DNA of 64,000 nt, from positions 1,183,001 through 1,247,000 of the forward strand of contig NZ_JALJWV010000001.1 of the NCBI RefSeq assembly GCF_024169655.1. The letters are read 5' to 3'. The notes beneath the pieces are model-generated. The model worked only from the letters and a program-made list of their open reading frames with translations, was not told where the DNA came from and ran no database searches. This stretch comes from Pseudomonas marginalis (GTDB lineage Bacteria > Pseudomonadota > Gammaproteobacteria > Pseudomonadales > Pseudomonadaceae). The position numbers and the translations under genes are program-made. This document shows, piece by piece, positions 8,949-18,096 of this stretch; the stretch's first letter is position 1; each line of letters opens with the position of its first letter.

Positions 8949-9287
8949 TCAGGTCTGCAGGCGTACCCAGACGCTGACCAGAACAGTCGCTGCCATCAAC
9001 CACGCTACCGCTGCTACGGCTAAAGAGGCCTCTAGCCGCAGGCGGTCGACCATCACGTAGAGCGTCGCCAGGTACACAAAGTACGGAATGATCGACCACA
9101 TCCCGAACAGGATGGTGGTCTTCAAGTCGTCCACCGAGCGGCCCTTGCCGACGATGTAATGGGCGATCAGTGCAAAGGTCGGAAATAGCGGCACCAGCCC
9201 GGCGATGTAGTAATTGCGGGTCTTGGCCAACGCGGCCAATATCAACACCACCGCCGCGCCCAGGGCGGCCTTCAATACCAGATCCAC
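8949..9287 (-). CDS. glpM: GlpM-family inner membrane protein
   Basis: A 112-residue protein with about four membrane helices (1-20, 27-47, 58-78, 85-108) and the TRNYYIAGLVPLFPTFALIAHY signature region of GlpM. P. aeruginosa GlpM affects alginate production and glycerol metabolism by an unclear mechanism. There it sits beside the glp genes; here it is split from them by the aau/aat block and follows aauR with only a 10-base gap, so it is probably transcribed with aauR. Confidence 0.8.
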   Translation of the reverse strand: MDLVLKAALGAAVVLILAALAKTRNYYIAGLVPLFPTFALIAHYIVGKGRSVDDLKTTILFGMWSIIPYFVYLATLYVMVDRLRLEASLAVAAVAWLMAATVLVSVWVRLQT

Positions 9288-9297
9288 ACGCAGCTCC

Positions 9298-10638
9298 CTA
9301 GTGGCTTAAACCGTATTTCTTGACCTTGTCGAACAGGGTGGTCTTGGCCATTCCCAGTTCCTGGCTGGCCTGTGTCAGGTTGCCGCCGCTGCGTTGCAGG
9401 GCGTCGTTGAGCAGGTTGCGTTCGAAGGCTTCCACCGCCTCGGTGAAGGCCACGCCCTGGCTACCGCTGCTGGCGCCGCTTTTCTTGAAGGCCGGCAGGC
9501 CCAGGGCGAAGCGTTCGGCGACGTTGCGCAGTTCACGCACGTTGCCCGGCCAGTCGTGGCTCATCAGGTTGGACAAGGTCTGGTTGTCGAGGTCAGGCAC
9601 GCTGCGGTCGAAGCGCAGGGATGACTGCTGCAGGAAGTGTTCGAACAGTTGCAGGATGTCTTCGCGGCGCTCGCGCAGGGGCGGCAGTTCCAGGGTCACG
9701 ACGTTGAGGCGGTAGTACAGGTCGCTACGGAACTGGCTGGCGCGGCTCAATTCGTCGAGGTCGGACTTGGTGGCGGCGATCACCCGGCAATCCACCGCCA
9801 CGCTCTGGTTCGAGCCCAGGCGTTCCAGGGTGCGTTCCTGCAACACGCGCAGCAGCTTGATCTGCAGGTTGATCGGCATGCTTTCCACTTCATCGAGAAA
9901 CAGCGTGCCTTCGTGGGCGTGTTCGATCTTGCCGATCCGCCGTTTGCCGGCGCCGGTAAAGGCGTTGGCTTCGTGGCCGAAAATCTCGCTTTCGAACAGG
10001 TTTTCCGGCAAGCCGCCGCAGTTCAGTGCGACGAACGGGTGGTCGTGGCGTCGGCTGAAATCATGCAGGCAACGCGCGACCAGTTCCTTGCCGGTGCCGG
10101 TCTCGCCTTCGATCAGCACGTTGGCCGAAGTATCGGCGACGTTGGCGATCAAATCGCGCAAGTTCTGCATTGCTGGCGAGCGGCCGATGATGCGCCCTTC
10201 CAGGGAATCGCGCTCGGCCAACTGGCGGCGCAGCGACCAGACTTCCCGCGCCAGCCCGCGTTGTTCCAGGGCGCGGCGCGCCACTTCGACCAGGCGTTCG
10301 GGGGAGAAGGGTTTCTCCATGAAGTCATAGGCGCCGTTGCGCATGGCGCCGACCGCCATGGAAATATCGCCGTGCCCGGTAATCAATACCACCGGCAGGC
10401 TTTTATCCAGGCTCTTGAGGCGGGTGAGCAGTTCCAGGCCGTCGATACCCGGCAGGCGGATATCGCTGATGACGATACCGGCAAAGTTCTCGCCGATGCG
10501 GTTGAGTGCCTCTTCGGCGCTGCCCACGCCAACGCTGGGGATGTCTTCCAGTGCCAGGGCCTGCTGGCAGCCGAGCAGCACATGGGGGTCGTCTTCGACG
10601 ATCAGGACGGTGAGGTCAGGGTTTTTTTCTACGTTCAT
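9298..10638 (-). CDS. aauR: Sigma-54 response regulator AauR
   Basis: A 446-residue NtrC-family activator with a receiver (phospho-acceptor Asp59 in VISDIRLPG), an AAA+ domain with Walker A EGETGTGKE, and a C-terminal Fis-type HTH (LTQASQELGMAKTTLFDKVKKYG). The central loop reads NAFTGA rather than GAFTGA; DctD-like proteins show the same kind of change, and Phe-Thr-Gly-Ala is kept. Adjacent aauS and the aatJQMP genes, plus two perfect or near-perfect TTCGG-N4-CCGAA boxes upstream of aatJ, identify it as the acidic amino acid utilisation regulator. It overlaps aauS by four bases. Confidence 0.9.
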   Translation of the reverse strand: MNVEKNPDLTVLIVEDDPHVLLGCQQALALEDIPSVGVGSAEEALNRIGENFAGIVISDIRLPGIDGLELLTRLKSLDKSLPVVLITGHGDISMAVGAMRNGAYDFMEKPFSPERLVEVARRALEQRGLAREVWSLRRQLAERDSLEGRIIGRSPAMQNLRDLIANVADTSANVLIEGETGTGKELVARCLHDFSRRHDHPFVALNCGGLPENLFESEIFGHEANAFTGAGKRRIGKIEHAHEGTLFLDEVESMPINLQIKLLRVLQERTLERLGSNQSVAVDCRVIAATKSDLDELSRASQFRSDLYYRLNVVTLELPPLRERREDILQLFEHFLQQSSLRFDRSVPDLDNQTLSNLMSHDWPGNVRELRNVAERFALGLPAFKKSGASSGSQGVAFTEAVEAFERNLLNDALQRSGGNLTQASQELGMAKTTLFDKVKKYGLSH

Positions 10639-12539
10639 GACGACTCAGCTTTTTGAGCGCCCACCAGTGGCAGGCTCAGGACAAAGGCAGTACCACCGCC
10701 GACGGGGTGCTCCACGGCGAGGTTGCCGCCGGTGGCTGCGGCCAGGCTGGCGGACAACGTGAGGCCAAGGCCCAGGCCTTGCTCGCCGGGTTTGGTGGTG
10801 AAGAACGGTTCGAATAGATGCTTGCGCGCCTCGGGGTCGATGCCATGGCCATTGTCGCGCACCTGCAGGCGGTACTTGCCATCGGCTTCATGGCCTTCCA
10901 GCCACAGCTCCGGCGCCGATTGTGCTTGCATGGCATCGAGGGCGTTGCCGATCAGGTTGACCAGGATCTGCTCCAGGCGCGTCTGGTCGATCTGCAATTG
11001 GGCCGGGGCAAAGTCGCGGTGCAGCGTCAGCGGCAGGCTGTCGAGGCGCGCGCCGAGCACTTGGAACGCTGCATCCACGGCCTTGCCCAGGCTGGCTTCG
11101 CCCTGGTCGTCGCCGCGTCGCGCGAAGGAGCGCAGGCTGGCGGTGATGCGGCCCATGCGGTCGATCAATTCGTTGATGGTCTTGAGGTTGGCGCTGGCGG
11201 TATCCAGGGCACCGCGCTCCAGGAAGCGCACGGTATTGCCGGACAAGGTGCGCAGCGCGGCCAGGGGTTGGTTCAATTCGTGGGCGATGCTGGTGGACAT
11301 CTGGCCGATGGCCGCCAGCTTGCCCGCCTGCACCAGCTCATCCTGGGCGCGGCGCAGGGTTTCCTCGGCCTGGCGGCGCTCGCGAATCTGCCCCTTGAGG
11401 CGCTCGTTGCTGGCGCGCAGGTCGGCGGTGCGTTCGGCAATCCGCCGTTCCAGTTGGCTGTTGGCTTCCTGCAAGGCTTCCCGGGCGGCGAGGCGGGTGG
11501 CGATGACTTTGCGTCGTTCGTTCCAGGCAATCAGCAGGAACGCGACCAGGCCAAAGGCGACGGCCACCAGGATGCCCTGGTTGATCGCCGCCCGGCGCAG
11601 GTCGTTGAGCGGGGTGAGCAGGGTGAAATTCCACGGTGTGTCGCTCAGGGGCCGGGTCTGCGCCAGGTAGCTGACTTCGCGCTCGTCGGCCACCACTTCG
11701 CTGTTGGCCGGAAAGGTCAGTTTTTCCGTACCCTCGTTGAGGCGCTCGCGGGCCAGGGGCTCCAGCTCGTTCAGCGTCGCCCAGTAATATTGCAGGCTGT
11801 GTGCCAGGCGGTCCTTGGTCTCGTCGCTCAGGGGGCGCACGGCTTTGAGGCGGCGGGCCGGGTCGCTGGAGAGGATGATGATGCCATTCTCGTCGCTGAC
11901 AAACGCTTCGAGACGCGCGCGTTTCCAGCGATCTTCCAAGGCTTCGAGGCGGACCTTGACCACGGCGACGCCGATGATCTTGCCGTGTTCTTCCAGGCCA
12001 TGGGCCAGGTAGTAACCGGGTTCGCCGTTGGTGCTGCCGATGCCATAGAACCGCCCGGGCTGGCCGCGCACGGCGTTTTGGAAATAGGCGCGGAAGGACA
12101 GGTCTTCACCCTGGTAACTGTCGGCATCGCGCCAGTTACTGGTGGCCAGCACACGGCCGGTGGTATCCATCACATAGATGGCCCGACTGCGGCTGCGCCG
12201 GTTCAGGCCTTCGAGGTAGTCGTTGACGGTCTTGCGGGTGTCCTGGTTCGGCTCGGCCAGCAGCGCGGACACGCTGGATTCCAGTTCCAGCAGGCTGGGC
12301 AGGTAGGTGTATTTGCTCAGCTCGCTTTCGACGGTGCGGGCATGCAGCTCCAACTGGCGTTCGCCGGTATCGCTGAGGGTGCGGATGCCATAGTACTCAC
12401 TGATCCAGAAGCCGATGTAACCCAAGCCGATCATCAGGGCGATGGTCAACGGCGGCAGGAACAGTTGGCGAATCAGACGAGGCTTCACGGCAAGTGATGG
12501 CGGCGCGGCGCGATAGAGGTTGGGGTCGCATTTCATCAC
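10635..12539 (-). CDS. aauS: Sensor histidine kinase AauS
   Basis: A 634-residue DctB-like sensor. One membrane helix lies near residues 30-48 and a second near 325-345; between them is a large double-Cache-type periplasmic domain. A long coiled coil (about 350-405, REALQEANSQLERRIAERT and following) leads to the dimerisation domain with AHELNQPLAALR, then N box NLIGNALDAM, G1 DNGHGID and G2 GLGLGLTLSA. In P. putida AauS senses acidic amino acids and phosphorylates AauR. Translation starts at one of two adjacent ATG codons. A REPIN separates it from aatP. Confidence 0.9.
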   Translation of the reverse strand: MMKCDPNLYRAAPPSLAVKPRLIRQLFLPPLTIALMIGLGYIGFWISEYYGIRTLSDTGERQLELHARTVESELSKYTYLPSLLELESSVSALLAEPNQDTRKTVNDYLEGLNRRSRSRAIYVMDTTGRVLATSNWRDADSYQGEDLSFRAYFQNAVRGQPGRFYGIGSTNGEPGYYLAHGLEEHGKIIGVAVVKVRLEALEDRWKRARLEAFVSDENGIIILSSDPARRLKAVRPLSDETKDRLAHSLQYYWATLNELEPLARERLNEGTEKLTFPANSEVVADEREVSYLAQTRPLSDTPWNFTLLTPLNDLRRAAINQGILVAVAFGLVAFLLIAWNERRKVIATRLAAREALQEANSQLERRIAERTADLRASNERLKGQIRERRQAEETLRRAQDELVQAGKLAAIGQMSTSIAHELNQPLAALRTLSGNTVRFLERGALDTASANLKTINELIDRMGRITASLRSFARRGDDQGEASLGKAVDAAFQVLGARLDSLPLTLHRDFAPAQLQIDQTRLEQILVNLIGNALDAMQAQSAPELWLEGHEADGKYRLQVRDNGHGIDPEARKHLFEPFFTTKPGEQGLGLGLTLSASLAAATGGNLAVEHPVGGGTAFVLSLPLVGAQKAESS

Positions 12540-12572
12540 AGATGCCTTGGGTCAGCTACCGCTCACCCCTTC

Positions 12573-12677
12573 CTGTAGGAGCGAGCTTGTTCTCGCGAAA
12601 AAACCAAGGGCACCGCGTTCATCCAGGATGTGCGCGTCATCGTTGCCGTTTTTCGCGAGCAAGCTCGCTCCTACAGG
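12573..12677. repeat. REPIN (paired REPs)
   Basis: Two inverted copies of TGTAGGAGCGAGCTTG...CTCGCGAAA facing each other across about 60 bases, ending CTCGCTCCTACA. It lies between aauS and aatP in an otherwise same-strand gene block. Confidence 0.85.
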
Positions 12678-12697
12678 AGGAGCAAGCTGTGGCTTTT

Positions 12698-13432
12698 TTA
12701 GTGCTGCAGGATTTTCTCGAGGAAGTGCTGCGCGCGTTCGGAGCGGGCGCTGATGTCGCCGAAGAACTCTTCTTTCGGGCAGTCCTCGATGATCTTGCCG
12801 GCGTCCATGAAGATCACGCGGTCGGCCACTTTGCGGGCGAAGCCCATTTCGTGGGTCACGCACATCATGGTCATGCCTTCCTGGGCCAGTTGCACCATCA
12901 CGTCCAGCACTTCGTTGACCATTTCCGGGTCGAGGGCCGAGGTCGGTTCGTCGAACAGCATGACGATCGGGTCCATGGCCAGGGCGCGGGCAATCGCCAC
13001 ACGTTGCTGCTGACCACCGGAAAGCTGGCCAGGGTGCTTGTGGGCGTGCGCCGACAGGCCGACGCGTTCAAGCAGTTGCAGGCCCTTTTTGGTGGCTTCT
13101 TCCTTGCTGCGGCCGAGCACCTTGATCTGCGCGATGGTCAGGTTTTCGGTGATGGTCAGGTGCGGGAACAGCTCGAAGTGCTGGAACACCATGCCGACGC
13201 GCGAACGCAGTTTCGGCAGGTTGGTCTTCGGGTCGGCGATGGACGTGCCGTCGACGATCACGTCGCCTTTCTGGAACGGTTCCAGCGCGTTGACGCACTT
13301 GATCAGGGTGGATTTACCCGAGCCAGACGGCCCGCACACCACGATCACTTCGCCTTTTTTAACCTCGGTGCTGCAATCGGTCAGCACCTGGAAGTCGCCA
13401 TACCACTTGTTGATGTTCTTGATAGAGATCAT
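12698..13432 (-). CDS. aatP: Acidic amino acid ABC transporter ATPase AatP
   Basis: A 244-residue GlnQ/GltL-type ATPase. Walker [10 protein letters not shown] (34-42), Q loop [10 protein letters not shown], signature LSGGQQQR, Walker [14 protein letters not shown] and H loop VTHEM are all intact. It energises import of glutamate/aspartate through AatQ/AatM. The start overlaps aatM by four bases. The end of the operon is followed by a REPIN. Confidence 0.93.
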   Translation of the reverse strand: MISIKNINKWYGDFQVLTDCSTEVKKGEVIVVCGPSGSGKSTLIKCVNALEPFQKGDVIVDGTSIADPKTNLPKLRSRVGMVFQHFELFPHLTITENLTIAQIKVLGRSKEEATKKGLQLLERVGLSAHAHKHPGQLSGGQQQRVAIARALAMDPIVMLFDEPTSALDPEMVNEVLDVMVQLAQEGMTMMCVTHEMGFARKVADRVIFMDAGKIIEDCPKEEFFGDISARSERAQHFLEKILQH

Positions 13433-14100
13433 ACGGCAAACCTTTTTTGCAGACGCTTGACCAGCAGCGAGGCGGAAAAGCTGATGATGAAGTAGACGAC
13501 ACCGGCGAAGATCAGGAACTCATTGGAGCGGCCGATGATGTCGCCGTTGGAGCGGGCGGAGTTGAGGAAGTCCACCAGGCCCACGGTGTAGACCAGCGAG
13601 GTGTCCTGGAACAGGATGATGCTCTGTTGCAGCAGCAACGGGGTCATCTTGCGGAACGCCTGGGGCAGGATGATCAGACGCATGGTCTGGCCATACGTCA
13701 TGCCCATCGCCTGTGCGGCCGCCATCTGGCCCTTGGGGATCGACTGCACGCCGGCCCGCACGATTTCACAGAAGTACGCGGCCTCGAACATCATGAAGGC
13801 CACGACGCAGGAAGTGAATGCACCGATCGGCGTGTCTTCGCCGGTGATCCAGCGCAGCACGAAGGGCACCGCCAGGTAGAACCAGGTGATGACCAGCAGC
13901 AACGGAATCGAGCGGAAGTAGTTCACGTAGGCGCCGGCCAGGCGCGATAGCAGCTTGCTGGACGACAGGCGCATCAACGCCAGGATCGTGCCGAGGACAA
14001 TACCGCCGACCACGCCCATGACCATCAACTGCAAGGTCATGACCATGCCGTTCCACAGGCCGGGGATCGCGGGGATGATGCCGCTGAAATCGAGTTCCAT
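13429..14100 (-). CDS. aatM: Acidic amino acid ABC permease AatM
   Basis: A 223-residue HisM/GltK-type permease with about five membrane helices and the cytoplasmic EAA loop ([22 protein letters not shown] region) that docks on the ATPase. It forms a heterodimer with AatQ. Its ATG shares one base with the aatQ stop codon, and it overlaps aatP by four bases, so the three genes are translationally coupled. Confidence 0.92.
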   Translation of the reverse strand: MELDFSGIIPAIPGLWNGMVMTLQLMVMGVVGGIVLGTILALMRLSSSKLLSRLAGAYVNYFRSIPLLLVITWFYLAVPFVLRWITGEDTPIGAFTSCVVAFMMFEAAYFCEIVRAGVQSIPKGQMAAAQAMGMTYGQTMRLIILPQAFRKMTPLLLQQSIILFQDTSLVYTVGLVDFLNSARSNGDIIGRSNEFLIFAGVVYFIISFSASLLVKRLQKRFAV

Positions 14101-14846
14101 TATTTACCCCCCACGGAGATCAGGCCGGGCACGGCGACTTTCTTCTCGACCAGGCGCATCAGCAACATCAGGCTCATGTTCAGGGTGAAGTAGATCAGCG
14201 TGGCCAGGGTGAAGGCTTCAAACAGGTTGGCCGAGAATTCGGCGGTCTGCTTGGTTTGCGCCAGCAATTCCATCAAACCGATCAAGGACGCCACGGAGGA
14301 GTTCTTGAACACGTTGAGGAATTCCGAGGTGAGCGGCGGAATGATGATCCGGTAGGCCTGGGGCAGCAGCACGTTCCAGTAGATCTGCGGCAGCTTGAAA
14401 CCCATGGCGCGAGCGGCGGCTTCCTGGCCACGCGGCAGCGCCTGGATGCCGGTGCGTACTTGCTCACAGACACGGGCGGCGGTGAACAGGCCCAGGCACA
14501 CGACAACGCTCAGGTAGGCCGAGGTGGTCGGGTTCAGGTCTTGCTTGTACCAGTCCTGCAGGTTTTGCGGCAGCAGGTCGGGTATCAGGAAGTACCAGAT
14601 GAACAGCTGCACCAGCAGCGGCACGTTACGAAACAGTTCCACGTAGCAGGTCGCGATGCCCGATACGAGGCGGTTTGGCACGGTGCGCATGACCCCCAGA
14701 ATGGAGCCCAGCAGCAAGGCGATAATCCATGCCACGACGGCGATGGCAATGGTCCAGCCCAGGCCGGCGATGTACCAGTCGAGATAAGTCTCGCTGCCAA
14801 CGCCAGTGGACTTGAAGAACACGCCCCAGTCCCAGTTGTAATTCAT
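14100..14846 (-). CDS. aatQ: Acidic amino acid ABC permease AatQ
   Basis: A 248-residue GltJ-type permease with about five membrane helices and an EAA loop around EAAARAMGFKLPQIYWNVLLPQ. The start MNYNWDWGVF is the conserved N-terminus of this family; the reading frame also extends 33 bases upstream, but a Shine-Dalgarno (GGGGAGA) precedes this ATG. It is separated from aatJ by about 190 bases that hold a stable hairpin. Confidence 0.92.
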   Translation of the reverse strand: MNYNWDWGVFFKSTGVGSETYLDWYIAGLGWTIAIAVVAWIIALLLGSILGVMRTVPNRLVSGIATCYVELFRNVPLLVQLFIWYFLIPDLLPQNLQDWYKQDLNPTTSAYLSVVVCLGLFTAARVCEQVRTGIQALPRGQEAAARAMGFKLPQIYWNVLLPQAYRIIIPPLTSEFLNVFKNSSVASLIGLMELLAQTKQTAEFSANLFEAFTLATLIYFTLNMSLMLLMRLVEKKVAVPGLISVGGK

Positions 14847-14995
14847 TAGGGTCTCCCCTCGAGATCGATCGATGTACAAGCACCCGCTTGGGGAAAATCC
14901 ATTCCCGCCTGACGGTGAACGCCAGGCACACGCGATCGGCTCGAAAACCGCCCGGTCGAGTGTTCCAAAATAAAGCCAGCAGGTAGTAACAGACG

Positions 14996-15022
14996 CCTGA
15001 GGGAGGGTTGGCTCCCTCAGGA
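14996..15022 (-). terminator. Hairpin between aatJ and aatQ
   Basis: Perfect inverted repeat CCTGAGGGAG...CTCCCTCAGG without a strong T-tract, 19 bases past the aatJ stop. Such intercistronic hairpins commonly stabilise or limit mRNA so that the periplasmic binding protein outnumbers the membrane parts. Confidence 0.6.
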
Positions 15023-15040
15023 GATAAGGTTAGTCAGGAT

Positions 15041-15967
15041 TTAGATCTTTACTTCCGGAGCCGGCTTGTCGGTCGGGTTCTTGATCAGTGCCTTGACCTT
15101 GTCGCTCATTGGGAAGCTCAGGTTCAGGCCTTTGGGTGGGATCGGGCTTTCGAACCACTTGCTGTAGATCTTGTTGATTTCGCCGGATTTGTACAGGCCA
15201 ACGATGGCGTCATCCACGGCTTTCTTGAAGGCAGGGTCATCTTTGCGAACCATGCAGGCGTAGGCTTCAAAGGACTGTGGAGTGCCGGTAATGACCCAGT
15301 CATTCGGCTTCTTGGCCTTGGCTTCTTCACCGGCCAGCAGGGCGTCGTCCATCATGAAGGCAACGGCGCGGCCGCTTTCCAGCATCTGGAAGGACTCGCC
15401 GTGGTCTTTGGCGGAGATGACGTTCATGCCCATCTGCTTGTCGGCGTTCATCGCCTTGATGATGCGCTCGGACGTGGTGCCGGCGGTGGTCACGACGTTC
15501 TTGCCTTTCAGGTCGGCGAAGTCGCTATAGGACGGCTTGCCATCCTTGTCTTTCTTGACCAGCAGGCGGGTGCCGATTTCGAAGATGTTGGTGGTGAACG
15601 CGACTTGCTGGGCGCGTTCGGCGTTGTTGGTGGTGGAACCGCACTCGATGTCCACGGTGCCGTTCTGCACCAGCGGGATACGGGTCTGCGAAGTGACCAG
15701 GTTGTACTTGGCCTGCAGTTGAGGTTTGTTCAGGTCTTTTTTCAGGGCTTCGACGATAGCCAACTGAATGTCGTGGGAGTAGCCCACCGGTTTGCCCGAA
15801 CCATCCGCGATGTAGGAAAACGGGATGGAGCTGTCGCGGTGCCCGAGGGTGATGGTGCCAGAGTCGTTGATTTTCTTCAGCGTGCCGGTGAGTTCGGCAG
15901 CGAAAACTGGAGTGCTGATCAGAGCGGCAGCGATAGCTGCGCCCAAGATATGGGGAACGATGCGCAT
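15041..15967 (-). CDS. aatJ: Acidic amino acid periplasmic binding protein AatJ
   Basis: A 308-residue solute-binding protein with a signal peptide cleaved after ...STPVFA (about residue 23). The mature part shows the family-3 pattern (ITLGHRDSSIPFSY, later GYSHDIQL and TAGTTSER). It binds glutamate/aspartate (glutamine weakly in homologues) and delivers them to AatQM. ATG at 15967 is chosen; a TTG directly upstream is less likely because GAGGAA sits about 9 bases before the ATG. Expression is probably driven by AauR through the sigma-54 promoter at 16080. Confidence 0.93.
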   Translation of the reverse strand: MRIVPHILGAAIAAALISTPVFAAELTGTLKKINDSGTITLGHRDSSIPFSYIADGSGKPVGYSHDIQLAIVEALKKDLNKPQLQAKYNLVTSQTRIPLVQNGTVDIECGSTTNNAERAQQVAFTTNIFEIGTRLLVKKDKDGKPSYSDFADLKGKNVVTTAGTTSERIIKAMNADKQMGMNVISAKDHGESFQMLESGRAVAFMMDDALLAGEEAKAKKPNDWVITGTPQSFEAYACMVRKDDPAFKKAVDDAIVGLYKSGEINKIYSKWFESPIPPKGLNLSFPMSDKVKALIKNPTDKPAPEVKI

Positions 15968-16079
15968 CAATACTTCCTCGACATTTGTTTTTTTTATGAA
16001 GCCGGTTAAGCGGCTCTCTTATACAGCGAATGCCCATGACGGCTCCTGAGGCATCTCAGGCAATCGTCCTGAAGTGTAG

Positions 16080-16096
16080 AGCATGAGTCGTGCCAG
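16080..16096 (-). promoter_or_regulatory. Sigma-54 promoter of aatJQMP
   Basis: On the minus strand CTGGCACGACTCATGCT holds GG and GC exactly ten bases apart, the -24/-12 arrangement. It is about 113 bases upstream of the aatJ ATG and downstream of two AauR boxes. Confidence 0.75.
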
Positions 16097-16171
16097 ACCA
16101 TGAATAAAGTACTAACTATATGATTTATATAGGTATTAACTTTGTGTGGCGGAATATTTATAACGGCTGGG

Positions 16172-16216
16172 TCCGGCAAACCGAATCAGGCATTGAGTGG
16201 CGTTCGGAAAACCGAA
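16172..16216. promoter_or_regulatory. Two AauR binding sites
   Basis: 16203-16216 reads TTCGG-AAAA-CCGAA, a perfect match to the reported AauR inverted repeat TTCGG-N4-CCGAA. 16172-16185 reads TCCGG-CAAA-CCGAA, one mismatch. They lie about 80-120 bases upstream of the sigma-54 promoter, as expected for enhancers. The 314 bases between aatJ and glpD hold these sites, the promoter and a terminator, and no gene. Confidence 0.8.
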
Positions 16217-16234
16217 TGGGCGAGCCGATATAAC

Positions 16235-16267
16235 AAAGCCCCTGGACCTTACGGCGCAGGGGCTTTT
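16235..16267 (-). terminator. Terminator after glpD
   Basis: Hairpin AAAGCCCCTG...CAGGGGCTTTT just past the glpD stop codon; the A/T tails on both sides would allow termination in either direction. Confidence 0.7.
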
Positions 16268-16281
16268 GTGAGAGCGGTCTG

Positions 16282-17820
16282 TCAGGCCGCCTGGATCTTG
16301 CTGCGGCTCAATTCAACCTTGGACAGGTAACGCTGCACGTTGGCCTGTTCTTCCGGGGTGGTGGACAGGCCGAGCTTGGTGCGGCGCCACAGCACGTCCT
16401 CGGGCTGGGTCGCCCATTCTTCGGTACACAGGTAGTCGACTTCGCGGGTGTACAGACCGCCACCGAGGTGGTCGCCGAGGTCGGCCAGCGATTGCACGCC
16501 TTCCAGCAGGCGCCAGGTGCGGCTGCCGTAGGTGGTGGACCAGCGGCGCGCGATGTCGCTTGGCACCCAGTCGAACCGGGCGCGGATAGCCGCAGCCAGG
16601 GCTTCTGGCGTGCTCATGTCTTCGCCGCCCGGCAGGCTGGCGGTGGCGGTCCAGCTTGGGCGCATGTGGGTGAAATAAGGCGCCAGGTGGGCCATCGCCG
16701 ACTCGGCGAGCTTGCGGTAGGTGGTCAGTTTGCCGCCGAACACCGACAGGATCGGCGCCTCGCCAGTGCCGCCGGAGAGCGACAGGGTGTAGTCGCGGGT
16801 GATGGCCGACGGGTTGTCTGACTCGTCGTTGCACAGCGGGCGCACGCCGGAGTAGGTGTGGACGATGTCATCGCGGCTCAGTTGCTTCTTGAAGTGAGCG
16901 TTGACCACCTTGAGCATGTAGTCGGTTTCACCTTCGGTAATCGCCACTTTCGCCGGATCGCCGGTGTATTCGCGGTCGGTGGTGCCGATGATGGTCAGGT
17001 GGTCCAGGTATGGAATCGTGAAAACGATGCGCTGGTCTTCGTTCTGCAGGATATGCGCGTGGGCGCCTTCGTAGAGTCTTGGCACGATCAGGTGGCTGCC
17101 CTGGATCAGACGGATGCCGTAGGGCGAATCCAGCTTCAAGTCTTCCTTGATGAACTTGGCGACCCACGGCCCGGCGGCGTTCACCAGCGCCTTGGCGCGG
17201 ATCGAGAACAGGCTGCCGTCGGCGCGTTCCATGTTCATTTCCCACAGGCCCTTGCTGCGATGCGCGCTGACGCACCGGGTCTGGGTATGGATGTGTGCGC
17301 CTTTTTCGCGGGCGGCCATGGCATTGAGTACCACCAGGCGTGCGTCATCGACCCAGCAGTCGGAATATTCGAAGCCTTTGGTGATTTCGCTTTTCAGCGG
17401 GCTATCGGGGCCGAACTTGAGGCTTTTCGAACCGGCGAGTTTTTCGCGCTTGCCCAGGTGGTCATATAGGAACAGGCCTGCGCGGATCATCCACGCAGGC
17501 CGCAGGTGCGGGCGGTGCGGCAACACGAAGCGCATCTGCTTGACGATGTGCGGGGCCTTGGCCAGCAGCACTTCGCGTTCGGCCAGGGCTTCGCGCACCA
17601 GGCGGAATTCGTAATGTTCGAGGTAACGCAGGCCACCGTGGATCAACTTGCTGCTGGCGGAGGACGTGTGGCTGGCCAAGTCGTCCTTTTCGCAAAGGAA
17701 TACCGACAAACCGCGACCGGCTGCGTCTGCTGCAATGCCGACGCCATTGATCCCGCCACCGATCACGGCAACGTCATAGACTTCGGCAAGCGGTGGAGCA
17801 GGCAAGGTAGAAGGGTTCAT
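16282..17820 (-). CDS. glpD: Aerobic glycerol-3-phosphate dehydrogenase GlpD
   Basis: A 512-residue FAD enzyme that oxidises sn-glycerol-3-phosphate to dihydroxyacetone phosphate and passes electrons to the quinone pool at the inner membrane. The dinucleotide-binding fold is clear near residue 20 (GGGINGVGIAADAAGRG). The family motifs SSKLIHGGLRYLE and the C-terminal DAO_C domain are present. Length is normal. It lies downstream of glpR on the same strand and has its own upstream region with GlpR-type palindromes. Confidence 0.96.
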   Translation of the reverse strand: MNPSTLPAPPLAEVYDVAVIGGGINGVGIAADAAGRGLSVFLCEKDDLASHTSSASSKLIHGGLRYLEHYEFRLVREALAEREVLLAKAPHIVKQMRFVLPHRPHLRPAWMIRAGLFLYDHLGKREKLAGSKSLKFGPDSPLKSEITKGFEYSDCWVDDARLVVLNAMAAREKGAHIHTQTRCVSAHRSKGLWEMNMERADGSLFSIRAKALVNAAGPWVAKFIKEDLKLDSPYGIRLIQGSHLIVPRLYEGAHAHILQNEDQRIVFTIPYLDHLTIIGTTDREYTGDPAKVAITEGETDYMLKVVNAHFKKQLSRDDIVHTYSGVRPLCNDESDNPSAITRDYTLSLSGGTGEAPILSVFGGKLTTYRKLAESAMAHLAPYFTHMRPSWTATASLPGGEDMSTPEALAAAIRARFDWVPSDIARRWSTTYGSRTWRLLEGVQSLADLGDHLGGGLYTREVDYLCTEEWATQPEDVLWRRTKLGLSTTPEEQANVQRYLSKVELSRSKIQAA

Positions 17821-17840
17821 CGGCTGGCCTCGTGATCTTT

Positions 17841-17881
17841 TCGTATTGGAATTCGAACATTAATGTTCATTTTCGAAAATG
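17841..17881. promoter_or_regulatory. GlpR-type operators upstream of glpD
   Basis: 17868-17881 is the perfect palindrome CATTTTCGAAAATG. Just upstream are AACATTAATGTT and TTTTCGTATT. TTTTCG/CGAAAA half-sites are typical of DeoR-family GlpR operators. Confidence 0.6.
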
Positions 17882-18004
17882 GTAGCTGATAAACGCGCCT
17901 ACAGCCACCCGAATTCGATTGAAAAAACTCATCGAAGGGTGAGGAAAGGAAAATTTGTGAACATGTGCCTGGGGAAGGCTCAAGGAAATGGGGGTTGGAT
18001 CAAT

Positions 18005-18084
18005 CGCTATCGGGGGCAAGCCCCCTCCCACATTTGAATGGGTTCACACATCAAAGTGTGGGAGGGGGCTTGCCCCCGATAGCG
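18005..18084. repeat. REPIN
   Basis: Two REPs in opposite orientation: arms CGCTATCGGGGGCAAG... and ...CTTGCCCCCGATAGCG are complementary across 80 bases. It lies between glpD and glpR. Confidence 0.85.
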
Positions 18085-18096
18085 TCAGTGCAGGCG

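Noticed and set aside
10818..12497. Plus-strand frame of 559 codons
   Set aside because: Shadow of aauS; composition is typical of GC-rich antisense frames.
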